Shown here: in pieces, positions 32,550 through 49,600 of the stretch
How positions within the stretch are numbered: position 1 is the stretch's first letter
Layout of the letters: each line of letters opens with the position of its first letter
Made by a program: the position numbers and the translations under genes
Assembly (NCBI GenBank): GCA_014529385.2
Contig: CM043943.1
Coordinates: 154,723,092 to 154,787,091, forward strand
Direction of reading: 5' to 3'
Source of the DNA: Adiantum capillus-veneris
Taxonomy: Eukaryota > Streptophyta > Polypodiopsida > Polypodiales > Pteridaceae
DNA: 64,000 bases
The notes under the pieces: model-generated
The model's database searches: none
Told to the model about the DNA's origin: nothing
What the model saw: only the letters and a program-made list of their open reading frames with translations

Positions 32550-33641
32550 TTAATACTCCTTCTTTTCTTTCTCTGTCAAGTCCTCTCCTAGAATGCTCCT
32601 TGCGTTCACTTTGGCAGGCTCTACAATTGATTTTTTATTATTCTTCTCCTCCTTGACCTTCACCTCATGCATTGATGCTTCCTTTTCAACACTTATCCCA
32701 AATATATCAGGACATAATTGCATCAAGCCTTCCTCTACACTTTCTTCTGATGATGTAGATGAAGCATCACTATCATATGATGTAGTTTCTATCGAACCTG
32801 TATCTTGCATTTTCAATAGGGGTTGTGTATGGCTCTTGTGTGTCTTCATGTTTGTAGACAATAGTCCTTCCTTTCTCTTGGTCGGGGATGGTGATCAAGC
32901 CCGTACCCCAATCCTGCTTAGTACCAAGGGTTATACGCCATGGCCTCCCTAAAATGATCGGATAAGCATTCTCACCCGCTTGATCACATAGCAATCAACC
33001 AAGCACTCAATCCCCAAGACTTTTATCTTCACATCTTCAGCTATCCCAAGACACCTTGCCTTTTTGTGGTTGGCCATCCTCATACGGATTGAAGCATTCA
33101 CTGACATCTTGACTCCTGCTTCCTTCATGATAGCCTCAGTCATGACACACACATGGGCACCACCATCCACATATGCTTGCACTTCCGTCTTCTTTCCCAA
33201 CATAGCTTCAACTATTGGCACCATATCCACTGAGTGACCAACCCTCAAGGAAGACACCATGCTTTGATGCTTTTCCTTTTTGGAAGGAAGCCGCGTACTC
33301 ACACACTTGGTCCACTGCCTCCTCAATTTACCGTTTAAAGCCACCAACAACTGACCAAAAGATATATTTGCCTTTTCATTTCGTATGTCATCGACAATAT
33401 CATAGCCTTCAACACCTTGGCCAAGGGGGTAGTCCTTAGGACCTATTTTCCTTCTTCGTTGCCTCTTGCTACTCTTTGGTTTGTCTTCTACCTTAGCCTT
33501 TCCTTTCCTTGCTCTTGTTTCCCTCTCTTCTTCTATCTCTTTATCCCTATCATGCCTAGCTCTCTTATTCACCAAAACATCCACATCTTGATGCTCAAGG
33601 GTAATGATGTTGATAGCCCTACCTCCTCCATTTGCAGGCAA
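32550..33641 (-). pseudogene. Tat-type protease and flanking linkers
   Basis: 33641-32949 encodes a Lys/Arg-rich linker (KAKVEDKPKSSKRQRRRK) and an aspartic protease: TEVQAYVDGGAHVCVMTEAI (D-G-G-A active site) and KVLGIECLVDCYVI. The downstream part of the protease lies in the next frame (32994-32773: NAYPIILGRPW, the conserved ILGRPW end), so one frameshift lies near 32990. Frame 32861-32550 is an acidic linker (SYDSDASSTSSEESVEEG) leading to RT. Confidence 0.78.
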
Positions 33642-33700
33642 CGGTTGTGGTTGTTATTGCGGCGGTGGTGCTTCTAGTGCTCGCTCTTGATGATTTTATT

Positions 33701-34555
33701 CTATTCTCCCTCCACCACGTCCATATAAGGGGTATATCCCTCCTCTCTCTCTTGGTGGTTCACGACAATCATGGACGTAGTGACCCTCTTCATCACAATT
33801 GTAGCATCTGCTTTGTAGCCTTCATCCCCTTCTCTCCCAGCTGTCCGCTCTTGTCTTTGGTTTCTATTCATTATGTTAATCCTTAATTCTTGCAATTGAC
33901 TAGCAAGATCATGCAAAACCCGGGCCGTAACTGAATTTGGACCTTGAACCACTTGCTCCACTCTATCATCCACTGCCACAGGGACCATTGCTTGCACCAC
34001 AATTGGCTCAACATGTGTCATGCCTTGCTCCCACCTTCTCTTGATTTTATTACTCTTGGCCTCGGCAATTTCCACAGCTCTTTCAAATGTAGCAGGCTCC
34101 TCTTGATCGACCTTCTTCCTTACACTTGGTTGGAGACAAGCCATAAACTGATGCACTTTAAAGAAATCTCTTGGAGGTACTTGGGATGCCGCCTCTAATT
34201 GCAACCAAAGTCCTTTGAAGTGTTGCAAAAACTCTTTAAAGTTAGCATGAACATCTTGGTGCAAACCTCTCAATTTTGTCGTTGCTTCCATTGCGGTTAG
34301 CTTCTTTCCAAACCTGTCAAAAATTGCCTGCTTCACCTGCTCCCATATTTGCTTTTTGTCTTTCTATAAACCTTCAAACCACTCGCGAGCTTCTCCTTTG
34401 AGTGCAAGAGGAAATACATGAAGCTTTGATTCATCATTCACAATATGCATACCAAGCGTATGCCACTCGAAGTCCGCAATCCAGTCTTTCACATCCTCCT
34501 TTCCTGTGAACACTCGCCGACAGAAGTCGCTTCTCCCTTGCGTGAGTAATTCCAC
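33701..34555 (-). pseudogene. Tat-type gag
   Basis: Two frames: 34555-34364 (RVFTGKEDVKDWIADFEWH, then LALKGEAREWFEGL-stop) and 34336-33701 (MKQAIFDRFGKKLTAMEATT, LRGLHQDVHANFKEFLQHFK, LQPSVRKKVDQEEPATFERA). This is the typical Ty3 gag core. One zinc-knuckle-like stretch (CYNCDEEGHYVHDC) can be read on the minus strand near 33763-33810 in a shifted frame. An in-frame stop near 34364 separates the halves. Confidence 0.8.
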
Positions 34556-34662
34556 AAAAGTTGAAGTCTTTCACCTCAACCAAACCATCACTTTTCTTCA
34601 ATGAAGCTCAAAGTTCACAGCAAAACCGCTTCACCTGGGTGCTCAACCGGCAAATTTCCGCT

Positions 34663-34683
34663 CCCCGACAGGATCGCCAAAGG
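34663..34683 (-). promoter_or_regulatory. Primer binding site of the Tat-type element
   Basis: On the minus strand, just after the LTR end CCATCA, the sequence reads TTTGGCGATCCTGTCGGGGA. TGGCGA...GGGGA sites are typical of Tat/Athila-type elements and differ from the tRNA-Met site used by the chromoviruses here. The exact tRNA is not determined. Confidence 0.65.
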
Positions 34684-34684
34684 A

Positions 34685-35903
34685 TGATGGAGCAAAAGGT
34701 GCCCTGCGCACACTCACACACCCAGACAACTGAACACCACACAAGGAATTTACTTAGATTCCAACCCACACACACCACCACTCAAGAGCTCAATAAAAAT
34801 ACTACCCACAAGCTCAATTCAAACTCCAAACACCTCGACCTACAAGCCCTTGCCTGCCCGCAAACACTACAAGGTGAGTCGAGTTAATCACCACTTGAAA
34901 TCACACTTGATGGTGAACACAATATACAAGAAAAACCATCAAAAACTCAAGCCACAAAAGGCCTCTCTCAAACCATTGCAAAGCCTTCACCTAACTCCAC
35001 TCTGTTGGACTCTTTGGAGTAGCGCCAACCCTAATGGCACCGATATAGGGTCACATAGTCTTGCAGAAAGCCGCACCTTCTTTCCTCAATTCCTCGCGCA
35101 GACACATCCATGGAAATCTCATAACTTCCATAGACTCTCCCAAGTGCAAAATTGAAGAGATAAAGCTCTCATTCACTCCTCCACACACTCAAAAACAGGA
35201 CGCGAACGCGACGGGATTGCACTAGACCACCTGTAGGAACCTTGCTTCCTCCCACACACAGAGAGGTGAAAATGCCAAGAATTGGCTTAAAAAATTCTCC
35301 CTCAGCCTGGAACATCACGGCACCGTGAGTGATGTGCGTGAGTGATGTGGCTTTTTGAAGCATTTTCACACCATTTTTTTGACCTTTTTGGGCCCAGTTT
35401 TGACCCCTCGCGGGCATTTTTCACGGGAAAAATCCCAAACGGACTCCAAAATTCACCAAATTTTGTTCGCTTGATCCCTGATGCCCGAATTTCTTTTCCA
35501 CATCCCCACATTCCATTTTTGACCACTTCTAGGGTGGTGCACACATCACCGCAGATTAGGCACCTCAAATAGATAGTTATCGCATGTGTCAAACTTCTCG
35601 GGCGGGTCGAGGGTGCTCACAACTCCCACTTGCACTATTTACATTCTAAAAATCCAAAACACATTCCTTGGAACCAAAAGAATCCACTTGGAACCATATC
35701 TAAGGTGCCAACACCATGTCCATGCATGTACGTGTGTCTGACTGTCGACATGCTAGCATGACTATTTACAATTTGTATATGTCACATCTTTTTTAAAACT
35801 TGAAACCACTTTGCAAAGCTCCCAAATGCATGTATTTACATCCCTTTATACATATGCCTATGCATATGCACGCTACTTTGTAGACGCCAAAAGCGATCTA
35901 TCA
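34685..35903 (-). repeat. 5' LTR of the Tat-type element
   Basis: Direct repeat of 28183-29397, same order throughout, with scattered substitutions and a short insertion near 35335. On the minus strand it starts TGATAGATCGC and ends CTCCATCA. Confidence 0.88.
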
Positions 35904-37181
<1,278 letters not shown>

Positions 37182-37628
37182 ATCTAGCTGACAAGTTGTT
37201 GACTAACCATTGGCTGGCAGCTTCCCCTTTTGGTGTGCTAACATAGAGCACAACCTTGCTTGTTTTTATCTCTTATAGCACCGAAATTCTTGGCTAACTT
37301 GTTCTTATCTGCTTGCTTGTTCTAAACTTTTAAAGCACCGGAATTTTTGGCTCACCTACCTACTTTTCTCACACCACATCGCCTCTTTTTCGCTGCTTGG
37401 CTTTTCACTTGCACTCCAGATAAAAGGTCCGATATTTCAGTGGTCTCCACATCCTCACTTAGTAAACCCATTCATGAAATGCTACGAGGTAGAGGATCCC
37501 TGTACACACACACACGAGCGCGCTGAACGTCCTTCTATACACCTTATCAATATATCGTGGATGGTTGCCTGCCGGGTATGGTGCTTCACTGGCCATTCTC
37601 TAATTTGCGATCTCTCTTTCTCTTTGTA

Positions 37629-37629
<1 letters not shown>

Positions 37630-37681
<52 letters not shown>
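37630..37681. repeat. (CA)n microsatellite, about 52 bp
   Basis: CA dinucleotides between unrelated single-copy-looking sequence; short CA runs also flank it (37503-37514, 37683-37690). Confidence 0.96.
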
Positions 37682-37682
<1 letters not shown>

Positions 37683-37848
37683 GCACACACAATGTGTACA
37701 GATTCAAACCCACATCATTAGATCTCATGTACAGACACCCTCACACCATGCTTAAGCTTGCTCGCACACACTGTCCTTTCTCCTCAACAATTCGTATTAT
37801 TGCAATCTTGTCTCTTGCATACGAGCATCTTTATGCATGATTCCATCT

Positions 37849-41614
<3,766 letters not shown>

Positions 41615-42160
41615 GATCACACGCATTATAAATTGACTACCCGCATGAGAGTCATTCAGGATCCAGAGAAGCATGCAAGAATTTTAGAGCAAATTAGACT
41701 TTACTTAAAGTACGACCCCCCAAAAAAAGTCCTTGCCCTTAGGACTAGACCCTTTCTTGCCCGAAAAGCCAAAAGCATTGAAATTAACTTATGAACCACT
41801 TTTTGTGGCAACTGCCCTCCTCCTCAAATGTTTTAGCAGCTTGGAGGTTTCAAAACTTATTTATGAATTGGCTCTAGCTTTGGATAAAAGATCTTCTATC
41901 TTGCACCTGCTTTCTTTTAATGATTGGGTCAAGACCTTGGCAACTTTAGACAAGGACAAAAAGGATGGTATAGCTATGATTTCCCAATACATTGCTCAGC
42001 ATTAGCTTCTAGGTTATTGTCAACTTTTTCTCACTCTCCAATGTGTTACCTTCATCGATTATATTTCCTCTAACTTTAACAGAGAAAAGTCTTACAGATT
42101 TACTAGAGGTAGAGGTAGAAATACCCCCATCCGACACCTCCTTGACTTGTAATCATCTAT
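41615..42160 (+). pseudogene. Remnant of a Penelope-like element ORF (older copy)
   Basis: Begins after TTTTAG (41613-41614), matching the acceptor-like site at 46677 in copy A. It reads EKHARILEQIRLYLKYD and ALRTRPFLARKAK, then after a frameshift 41733-42005: LLLKCFSSLEVSKLIYELAL, HLLSFNDWVKTLATLDKD, MISQYIAQ. These match copy A residue by residue. A large part is then missing: FTRGRGRNTPIR near 42100, equal to copy A near 48185, follows after only about 80 bp. RT is not present. This is clearly a more decayed relative. Confidence 0.7.
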
Positions 42161-42589
42161 AAAGTGCAGGTATTTTGTGCCCCGTGTGGAAGGATGCGTC
42201 TCTAAGAAATCCACTTTATCAGACTCTATTTATTGGCTAATGCATCTGATGTTTTGATAAGTCATAATTATCATAGGAGATTTTAGATATTGACTGATGC
42301 ATATGATATTTTGATAAATAATTATGTCATCTTTGGCATAAGGCTTCTAATATGGACAGCCTTAGTAATACAAGGATAGAGCCATTGCCTTTTCCCTAGC
42401 TATATTGAGTTTTCTTAAAAATTGATGCTTGAGACTTTTGAGAAGAAAACTAATGATTCTTGTCGAGACTTTGAAGAAATTGACATCCGGGCATTTTTAC
42501 ATATGGCTTTAAGTTGATAAACTAAATAATCCAAGACCATACAGAATGATCACTCAAAAAAAAATTTAATAAGACTTTGATAATGGTTT

Positions 42590-43070
42590 TACCACTTAAA
42601 TCAAAAGGGGGTGATGGCCTTAGGATCCACATAAACAGTAAAATATATTTTTGTTTGCAATAAGAAAGTTGCATAACTTACCTGAGTACATAATGTTTTT
42701 TTAGAAAAGGGGGAGGGGTTCTCTCTGACACTGGGATCAGACGGGGCAGTGGCCTTCTGATCACAATGAATAATCTTTAAAATTAAGGGGAACCTTTGAC
42801 ACTGAATTAGAAGGGGTGGTGGCCCTTTGATCATTATTTAAACATATGGATATACAGTTTTGATCATTATTTAAACATATGGATATACAATTTTTTAATT
42901 ATATACTTATAAGTTTTTAAGGGATCATTTTTGACACTTGGATCAAAAGGGGTGGTGGCCTTTTAATCATATTTAATAACTCAAAAATTAAGGGGAACTT
43001 TTGACACTTGGATGAGAAGGGGTTGTGGCCTTCTGATCACTATCAAAACATATGGATAGACACTTCATCT
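42590..43070. repeat. Minisatellite-like array of 75-120-bp units
   Basis: About five imperfect units containing TTGACACTTGGAT, AGAAGGGGTGGTGGCCTT and TTGATCAT (starts near 42601, 42727, 42798, 42929 and 42999). Inside it a ~33-bp unit with ATTATTTAAACATATGGATA is directly doubled at 42828-42893. The array lies between the ORF remnant and the leader-end segment of the older element copy. Confidence 0.75.
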
Positions 43071-43139
43071 GGATTATATATTGACTCTTGAATGGGCTGT
43101 TGGTCTCCTAAATACTTTGCACTATCTGATACTCTGAAA

Positions 43140-43511
43140 AGGATAGTAGGTTTAAGCTAAAAAGTTTTTAAGTAGGACATGGATAACAAATGATAGGTTC
43201 ATTGACACCTGTAATACATTTTCAAGGCTAATGAATATGTTGTTTTGTTTATATGGATGTAGGTGAGAATTCTATCTTTACTTAGGATCTTTTTCGCTTA
43301 GCTAATGTCCAACAGTGAAGAACCTAGCTTTCTCCACTTCAGAACCATATTTTTTGACTATCTCATGTATAAATGCATTGGAATGATACTTCATTCTCTC
43401 TTTGATGTATAATGAAGCTAAGATTGAGTCATTTTTGTGCTAATCTCTTTCCTTTGTCTAAAGACAAGTGTCTTTTGAACCTTTATGTTCACTTGTGTAT
43501 AAGTTTAATAC

Positions 43512-43512
<1 letters not shown>
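43140..43512 (+). repeat. Leader-end segment of a Penelope-like element
   Basis: Diverged match to 46060-46407 (copy A) and 51800-52152 (copy B), including GACATGGATAACAA, ATGGATGTAGGTGAGAATTC and GTCTTTTGAA. Like copy B it runs directly into a (CA)n array. Confidence 0.7.

Positions 43513-43564
<52 letters not shown>
43513..43564. repeat. (CA)n array between element copies
   Basis: About 52 bp of CA repeats lying exactly between the older copy's leader end and the start of copy A. Confidence 0.96.
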
Positions 43565-43568
<4 letters not shown>

Positions 43569-43868
43569 GAAAGTAATGGTTTTTGATTGCTATTTTCTCC
43601 CCCCACTTTGGTGTTTTTCCCCCCCCTATTGGGATTATAGAGATTTCTTTGCTCTGCCATTGTAAATACGTGGGGCTAAGCCCTTGCATAATCGAAGCAT
43701 GAATTTATTGGTATCATTATATGGGGAAGGCGGCCCCGTCTACTCTCTTCTACTCTTTGACTATGGACCTCCCAGGCGATGGCAATCGCGGGCCGAGTGT
43801 GGGATTCTCACAGTAAGGGGCGGCCAGGCGCATTCATCTCCACCTCTCTGGAAGCATGCACACCTACA

Positions 43869-43876
43869 TATTTAAA
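43869..43876 (+). promoter_or_regulatory. TATA-like box in leader A
   Basis: TATTTAAA, about 300 bp into the leader and 90 bp before the small ORF. The same place in leader B has TATTTAAATA (50546-50555). Conservation fits an internal promoter but is not proof. Confidence 0.4.
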
Positions 43877-43964
43877 CAGAGGTAAGGGCACACCTTGGCC
43901 CTCAATTAGCCTTGGATTAGGTTTTTTCTGCTTATTTTCGTCACTGTCTGAACTTGCTAAAGAA

Positions 43965-44147
43965 ATGGAGCTTGCAGCTCAAGCAACACAGGTGTTGTAT
44001 TCTACCTTACTGCCAATTCCGGTTTTTGGTTTTTTCTTTGTTGTAATGCTATGCATGGTTGATATTGGAGCCGTTTGTTTTACATTGTTTATTGGTCATA
44101 ATCATAAACAAACAGTTGCGCCATGGGATGGATGGCTTAGGTCTTGA
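43965..44147 (+). CDS. Small hydrophobic ORF in leader A (60 aa)
   Basis: Starts MELAAQATQVLYSTLLPI and ends GWLRS-stop. Residues ~14-44 are strongly hydrophobic (FGFFFVVMLCMVDIGAVCF), so one membrane helix is likely. The same 60-codon ORF, same start and stop, is intact in leader B (50642-50824). The two copies differ by about 6 amino-acid-changing and 5 silent substitutions by my count, which hints at some constraint. No homologue is recognised. The frame is open further upstream in A (from 43779), but the shared ATG is preferred. Confidence 0.45.
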   Translation: MELAAQATQVLYSTLLPIPVFGFFFVVMLCMVDIGAVCFTLFIGHNHKQTVAPWDGWLRS

Positions 44148-44254
44148 AGACCTTGATTTGCATTTAAAAAAAAGAGAGGGATGGTCTCTGTTGAAGACTT
44201 GCATGAACGGAGCATAAATTTGTTGTAGGTGGTTGTACTTAACTGTGTACTAAC

Positions 44255-44745
44255 CGCTGAGGGTTGCTTGTTACACTATAAAAATGATCCTCTTTAAACA
44301 AACTGTTGTGCATGATTGGCTGGGGTCTTGCGACCTTGTTTTGGTAGCTGTTTTTGTTGAAACACTAGCACGGACTGAGTTTCTTCTTGCAAGTAGGTAT
44401 TGGCTCTATGCTAGCAACTGAGGATTGTTGTTTTCACTAATGGTTATCATATCTACCTGGCATATTGCCGCTGCAGGTGTGTCAGATAAAGTGTTGCTCT
44501 GAAATAGCCGATAAGGGCTGCTTTTCACACTATAAAAAATCTGTGTTGAGCCATCGCATAGTTGTCTTGGGTCTTGACCTTGTTTTGCATTTGGTAAACG
44601 ACTTCTGTCGAACACTGGCAAGGATTGAGTGTTTCTAGCAGGAGGATATAGGCTCTGTCCTAGTAGCTAGGGGTTGTTAATTTCACTAACCGGTTATCAT
44701 ACCTACCTAGTAAATTGCCGATACAGGTGTGTTAGCTTATAAGTT
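44255..44745. repeat. 250-bp tandem duplication in leader A
   Basis: Two diverged units offset by about 250 bp: TTACACTATAAAAA (44272) against TCACACTATAAAAAA (44523), and GGTTATCATATCTACCTGG (44442) against GGTTATCATACCTACCTAG (44692). Leader B has only one unit. Confidence 0.75.
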
Positions 44746-44805
44746 GCCTTGGTCGTAACCACTGCAGATATCTCTTGGATATTCAATGTGTATTTTTTTA
44801 AAGAA

Positions 44806-46027
44806 AAAAGGGGGGGAGCATGACTGGCAGGATTTGGAAACTGTTGGTTTTTCTCTTTGATAAACTGTTGCCTCACTTGGGCTTATGTACAGCATCACCA
44901 TTGGGATTTCATATCAGATAAGGGGATGGGGTGTTTTTTAAGTACCCATGACTGTGAAACTTTAAGGCATCATACTCAAATAAGGCCAGACACTACCGTC
45001 CATTATGGATACTAATAACTTGGCATTCTGAAGGTAAGTATATAGCTGTTACTTTCGGCTTTGGAAAAAAGCTATGGTTGGTGATTCATGAATCTACTTA
45101 GTATAGATGGAGTTTTTGATACTCTGTTGATTGGTCATACTGTCATTTTTAATTGTTGTAAAAAGGGAGATTATACATTAACCTCTTCTGATATCATTGG
45201 GCATCTTACACAATTTAAGTCGTTCTTGACCTCTCATTGTAGTAAAGGAATACCAATGACACCTTGAGATTGTTACTCCTGAAGGTAAGTATATGGTTAC
45301 TACTGCAAATCATAGCTACCAAGCTATGGTGTAAAAAATAGATCTCACGATGATTAAATTGATATATGGATTCTTGGTGGGCTTCACAGCTCAGTATAAA
45401 AGGTAGAAGGTAACACTAATTTTTTGATGTAATAAGTAAAAGACTTCTATCATACAAGTTCTAATAAATAACGAAAAAAGGGGGGGAGCATGATTGGTAG
45501 GATTCGGAAACTGTTGGTTTTTCTCTTTGATAAACTGTTGCCTCACTTGGGCTTATGTACAGCATCACCATTGGGATTTCATATCAGATAAGGGGATGGG
45601 GTGTTTTTTAAGTACCCATGACTGTGAAACTTTAAGGCATCATACTCAAATAAGGCCAGACACTACCGTCCGTTATGGATACTAATAACTTGGCATTCTG
45701 AAGGTAAGTATATAGCTGTTACTTTCGGCTTTGGAAAAAAGCTATGGTTGGTGATCCATGAACCTACTTAGTATAGATGGAGTTTTTGATACTCTGTTGA
45801 TTGGTCATACTGTCATTTTTAATTGTTGTAAAAAGGGAGATTATACATTAACCTCTTCTGATATCATTGGGCTACCAAGCTATGGTGTAAAAAATAGATC
45901 TCACGATGATTAAATTGATATATGGATTCTTGGTGGGCTTCACAGCTCAATATAAAAGGTAGAAGGTAACACTAATTTTTTGATGTAATAAGTAAAAGAT
46001 TGCTATCATACAAGTTCTAATAAATAA
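44806..46027. repeat. 670-bp tandem duplication in leader A
   Basis: 44806-45475 is repeated at 45476-46027 with few differences. Both start with an AAAAAGGGGGGGAGCATGA stretch and contain CACTACCGTCC and GAAGGTAAGTATATAGC. The second unit lacks about 120 bp (equal to about 45203-45320). Leader B carries one unit (51165-51775). Confidence 0.88.
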
Positions 46028-46676
46028 CCTAGCTTGTCTAAAGTAAATAAAATCTGTAAGATGGACATGGATAACAACTGATAGGGTCCATTGATACCTG
46101 TAAAACACATCCAAGGCTAAGTGAATTGTTGTCTTGTTTGGATGGATGCAGGTAAGGACTCTATCCTATCTTGGAGGGTTTTCTTTTCTTTGGCAAGCAA
46201 CCTTACTTAAATGAAGTACTCACTGAGGAACGGTGAAGTTCTTCTACTACTGGTCTAACTGAAAGAGGATCTCTTTCCTACAATCATTATACCTAAATCA
46301 TTCTGATACTGAGTTATTTTTGTACTTATCTGTTCATTGTTCCTTGGCCAGCTGTCTTTTGAATGTAAAAATTCAATTATTTCTTATTAGTTAAGATTTA
46401 AATAGCTACACACACATCCTATACATAAGGTTTTTCCTTTCTTGGGGAAACCAGGATGCTATCCTAGGAAACTGTCTTAGGAATGGAGCTCTAATTTGGA
46501 CCCACAGTCTGTAAATCCTTTATTGGTAGACTGGTGTTAGGTGGCCCCTTTTAAACTCTTTTTTTGGTTCCCTGCTCACGGCTACCATAGTCTCTAACTT
46601 TGCTGGTTGAAGGTTTGCAGGACCAAGTATACATTACAATTTGGACACTTTGCTAATTTTATGTCACCTCTTTTTC

Positions 46677-46678
46677 AG
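46677..46678 (+). promoter_or_regulatory. Intron-acceptor-like site before the RT frame
   Basis: CCTCTTTTTCAG precedes the coding frame, and the older copy has CCTTTTAG in the same place (41613-41614). Homology between the two ORFs begins right at this AG. Candidate donors with GAAGGTAAGTATAT lie upstream (45032, 45285, 45702). Confidence 0.45.
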
Positions 46679-49600
46679 GATTGCTCACGTTATAGAATGA
46701 CAGCCCGCATGAGTACTAATCACCCCTGAGAATCATGCAAAGATTCTCGATCAAATTAAGCTTTACCTCAAAGAACATAAACCAAAGAATGCCTTGGCTA
46801 TTAGAACTAGACCTTTCCTTGCTAGGAAGGCCAAATTATGTATTACATACTATGGCAAGAAAATGTAAACCTGACCTCACTGTTTTTCAGACTCTTGCTC
46901 TCTCTCAAGGATTGGAACTTACCTCAGAGCCCCTCTCTGTGGCCTCCTCTCTTGTCCTCAGATGTATTAACAGCTTGAATGCTTCACAACTTATTTATGA
47001 TTCAACACTTGCCTCTGATAAAAAACTATTTGTCTTGCATATGTTGTCATTTAATGACTGGGTTAAAATTCTGGCTACATTGGACAAAGACTCCTTAGAA
47101 GGATTTAATTTGTTGTCCCAATATATTGCCCAACTTCCTGTCCTAGCTTCACAATATCAGCAAGAGCTTTCCCTGTTCTCCTCCTCTGGCGTTGAGTTGT
47201 CTAACTTCCTTAGAAAATTATGTGGGCTTAACCCCTCGTTTGTCCGCACACCAAATACCCCCTACATCCCTCAAACTGGGGGAATCTTCTGTCGAGATAG
47301 TGTAGCACTGGAAGCAGTAAAAGAGTTTCAAAATAATCTTTGCTCCCTCAATGATGTTAACCTCCTTGAGATGGTACCAAAAACCTCTAAAGTTTTTCCT
47401 GTCTTACCAATAAGAAAAATCAAAATTGAGTCCCTCAGAGTTGACCATCAACTGTGGGTTCTGCCAAACAAAGCCTTCTTGGCTCCTATTCTTAGTGAAA
47501 CCTAGGTGTACCTTGCTAACCTTCCTGCCTCAACTGTGGAAGATTGAAAACTCAAGATTCTTAAAGGTGGACAGTTCTTGGACAAAGGGGAGCTGATTAA
47601 AGCACCTTTCAACCTTCATCTCATCGACCACTCCAAATGCACTTCAAATGCAAGATTATACATACGCACTAAAGGGAACATGGAATTTGCTAAAAGAAAC
47701 CCGGATTTCTACACTGAGTCCATCTGGAATATCTTTCGCCCCTATGTGAAATGTGGTTGTAGATTTGTTGACCCCAAAGCTTCCTGTGATTCAAGCATCA
47801 TGTGGTTTGACCATGCAATATGGTTCATCCTCAGCCATCTGGATTTATTATTCCCAAAGAAACCAGTTGACTTTAATCTGTCCCTCATCTGCTCCTGGCT
47901 AGGTGTACAAGCTAAGCAGATTGTGATTGCACAAATCGCCTTTAATATCTTCCGTGGTCTTATGCATGATATTCTGAAAGAGCTTAAAGCAGATGAACCC
48001 GATATATACCTCACCACTTATGCTAACTTTAAAGGGGTCAAGCTCATCACTAGTCTTCTTAAACCTTCTATTGAAGATGATGATTCTCCCGCTCTAAAAA
48101 GAGTTAACTCCCTGGCTACTCCCAACTCTTTCACCTCTTTTTTAACACCTAGCTCCTCGTCTAATCAAGGAAAAACTTGTAGCTTTACAAGAGGGAGAGG
48201 CAGGATTCCTGCAATCAAAAACTTCCCTGAAATCTAACCCATGAATATATTGCAGGTCTCAACAAATCCATGTGGAAGAAGAATTCTCTGCAGAGAAGAT
48301 CCAATATGTGGTGCTATCTACATACACTGTCTCTTTCACAATGTACTTCTCGATTGGATTCAACCAAAAAATATTTTTTGTGAGTGCTTTGACTTACTTT
48401 TTGGGAATCATAAACTGCTTAACAATATTCTCATAGGATGGAAATATCATCATCCTATAAAAGGATTAGTTTTAAACAATGACTTTCTTCGGCAAGAAGC
48501 AATCCCTTATTGTACATGCATTCATTTTGCCACATTCTGTAGGAATTTTGAAGGAATTGGTAACCATGTCTGCACCCAGGATCTCAACATTATTGATAAT
48601 GCCACAATACGCAAGCTATTGGCTAAAGGCCTCAATGATATACCTAACTTTCCAAAAAACCCCTACCTTACTCTATAAGCTTTACTTAGCTGCCTCACTG
48701 ACCTTGTCAGTGCTCTCCAACTGGAGATGACAGTCCTACCGGACTTAAAGGAATTAGTGAAGGAATGCTTCCTTCATAGAATTTCTCAACTTCCTAGGAA
48801 GTGGCTTTCTTCTGCTAGCTCTTGGCTTACATCTCAACTAGCTCTTGATTTTCAACTAATCTCGGATAAATGGTTTGTGGTCGGGCTTGAAAAAAGCTCC
48901 AACTGTCCCACTATTATGTGCAAATACCCGGCTTGGAAAGCAGCTCGGGATCGAGTATCCGGGAAAGAATTCTGTCATACTGACAATATGCCTCAAAATA
49001 ACTCTAACAAGATTTCTAAACATTTAGGACAGCTTGGGTACTCGGTAAGTAACACCCAGTTACCATTACTATTTCCTACATATAAATTTCACAAGCATAA
49101 GTTCAGATGGATATCTGATGCCTCCAACTGTATCTTCTCCGATATAATCAAAGATATTACTCTTTGCCTTGACCTTATCCTCACCCGAATTTGAGCTCAT
49201 TTGTGCAGATAGGCAGAGAATCTTCCAGGATTTCCTAAATATCCAATATAATCCCTTCTGGTTAACTAAAAACGCTGCAAAAGTCACACTTAACGTTCCT
49301 CAACATATCTTCCACATCTTTACCGCGCTGATATTACGCAATGCTACAAAAACATTCCACTTAATGGGGATCTCGGCCTTAAGACTGTTTTAGCCAAGGT
49401 TATTAATTTAGCCTTTACCAATGCTAAGAAGAGAAAATATCATTTCATTTCACTATCCAAGAAGCCTAGATGGATTCAAGCATCTCGCTTGTACCCTCTA
49501 CACTTCAATGAATCAAAACTTTGCTCCTATATCTCTTGCTCACCAATTATGTGCAATATCTACCTTGCTTTCTTTGAATACAGATGGTGTCTGAAGAACT

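Larger units (their letters stand above)
28183..35903 (-). mobile_element. Tat-type Ty3 retrotransposon with two RNase H domains
   Basis: A 7.7-kb minus-strand element with LTRs of about 1215 bp (28183-29397) and 1219 bp (34685-35903). Order on the minus strand: gag, protease, RT, native RNase H, a second archaeal-type RNase H, integrase. The extra RNase H between RT-RH and integrase, and a primer site not based on tRNA-Met, are features of the plant Tat/Ogre/Retand branch. LTRs differ by scattered substitutions and small indels (for example a GTGCGTGAGTGAT insertion near 35335). Flanks (TGCGT left, ACGTG right) do not give a clear target duplication. Stops and frameshifts make it inactive. 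Confidence 0.87.
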
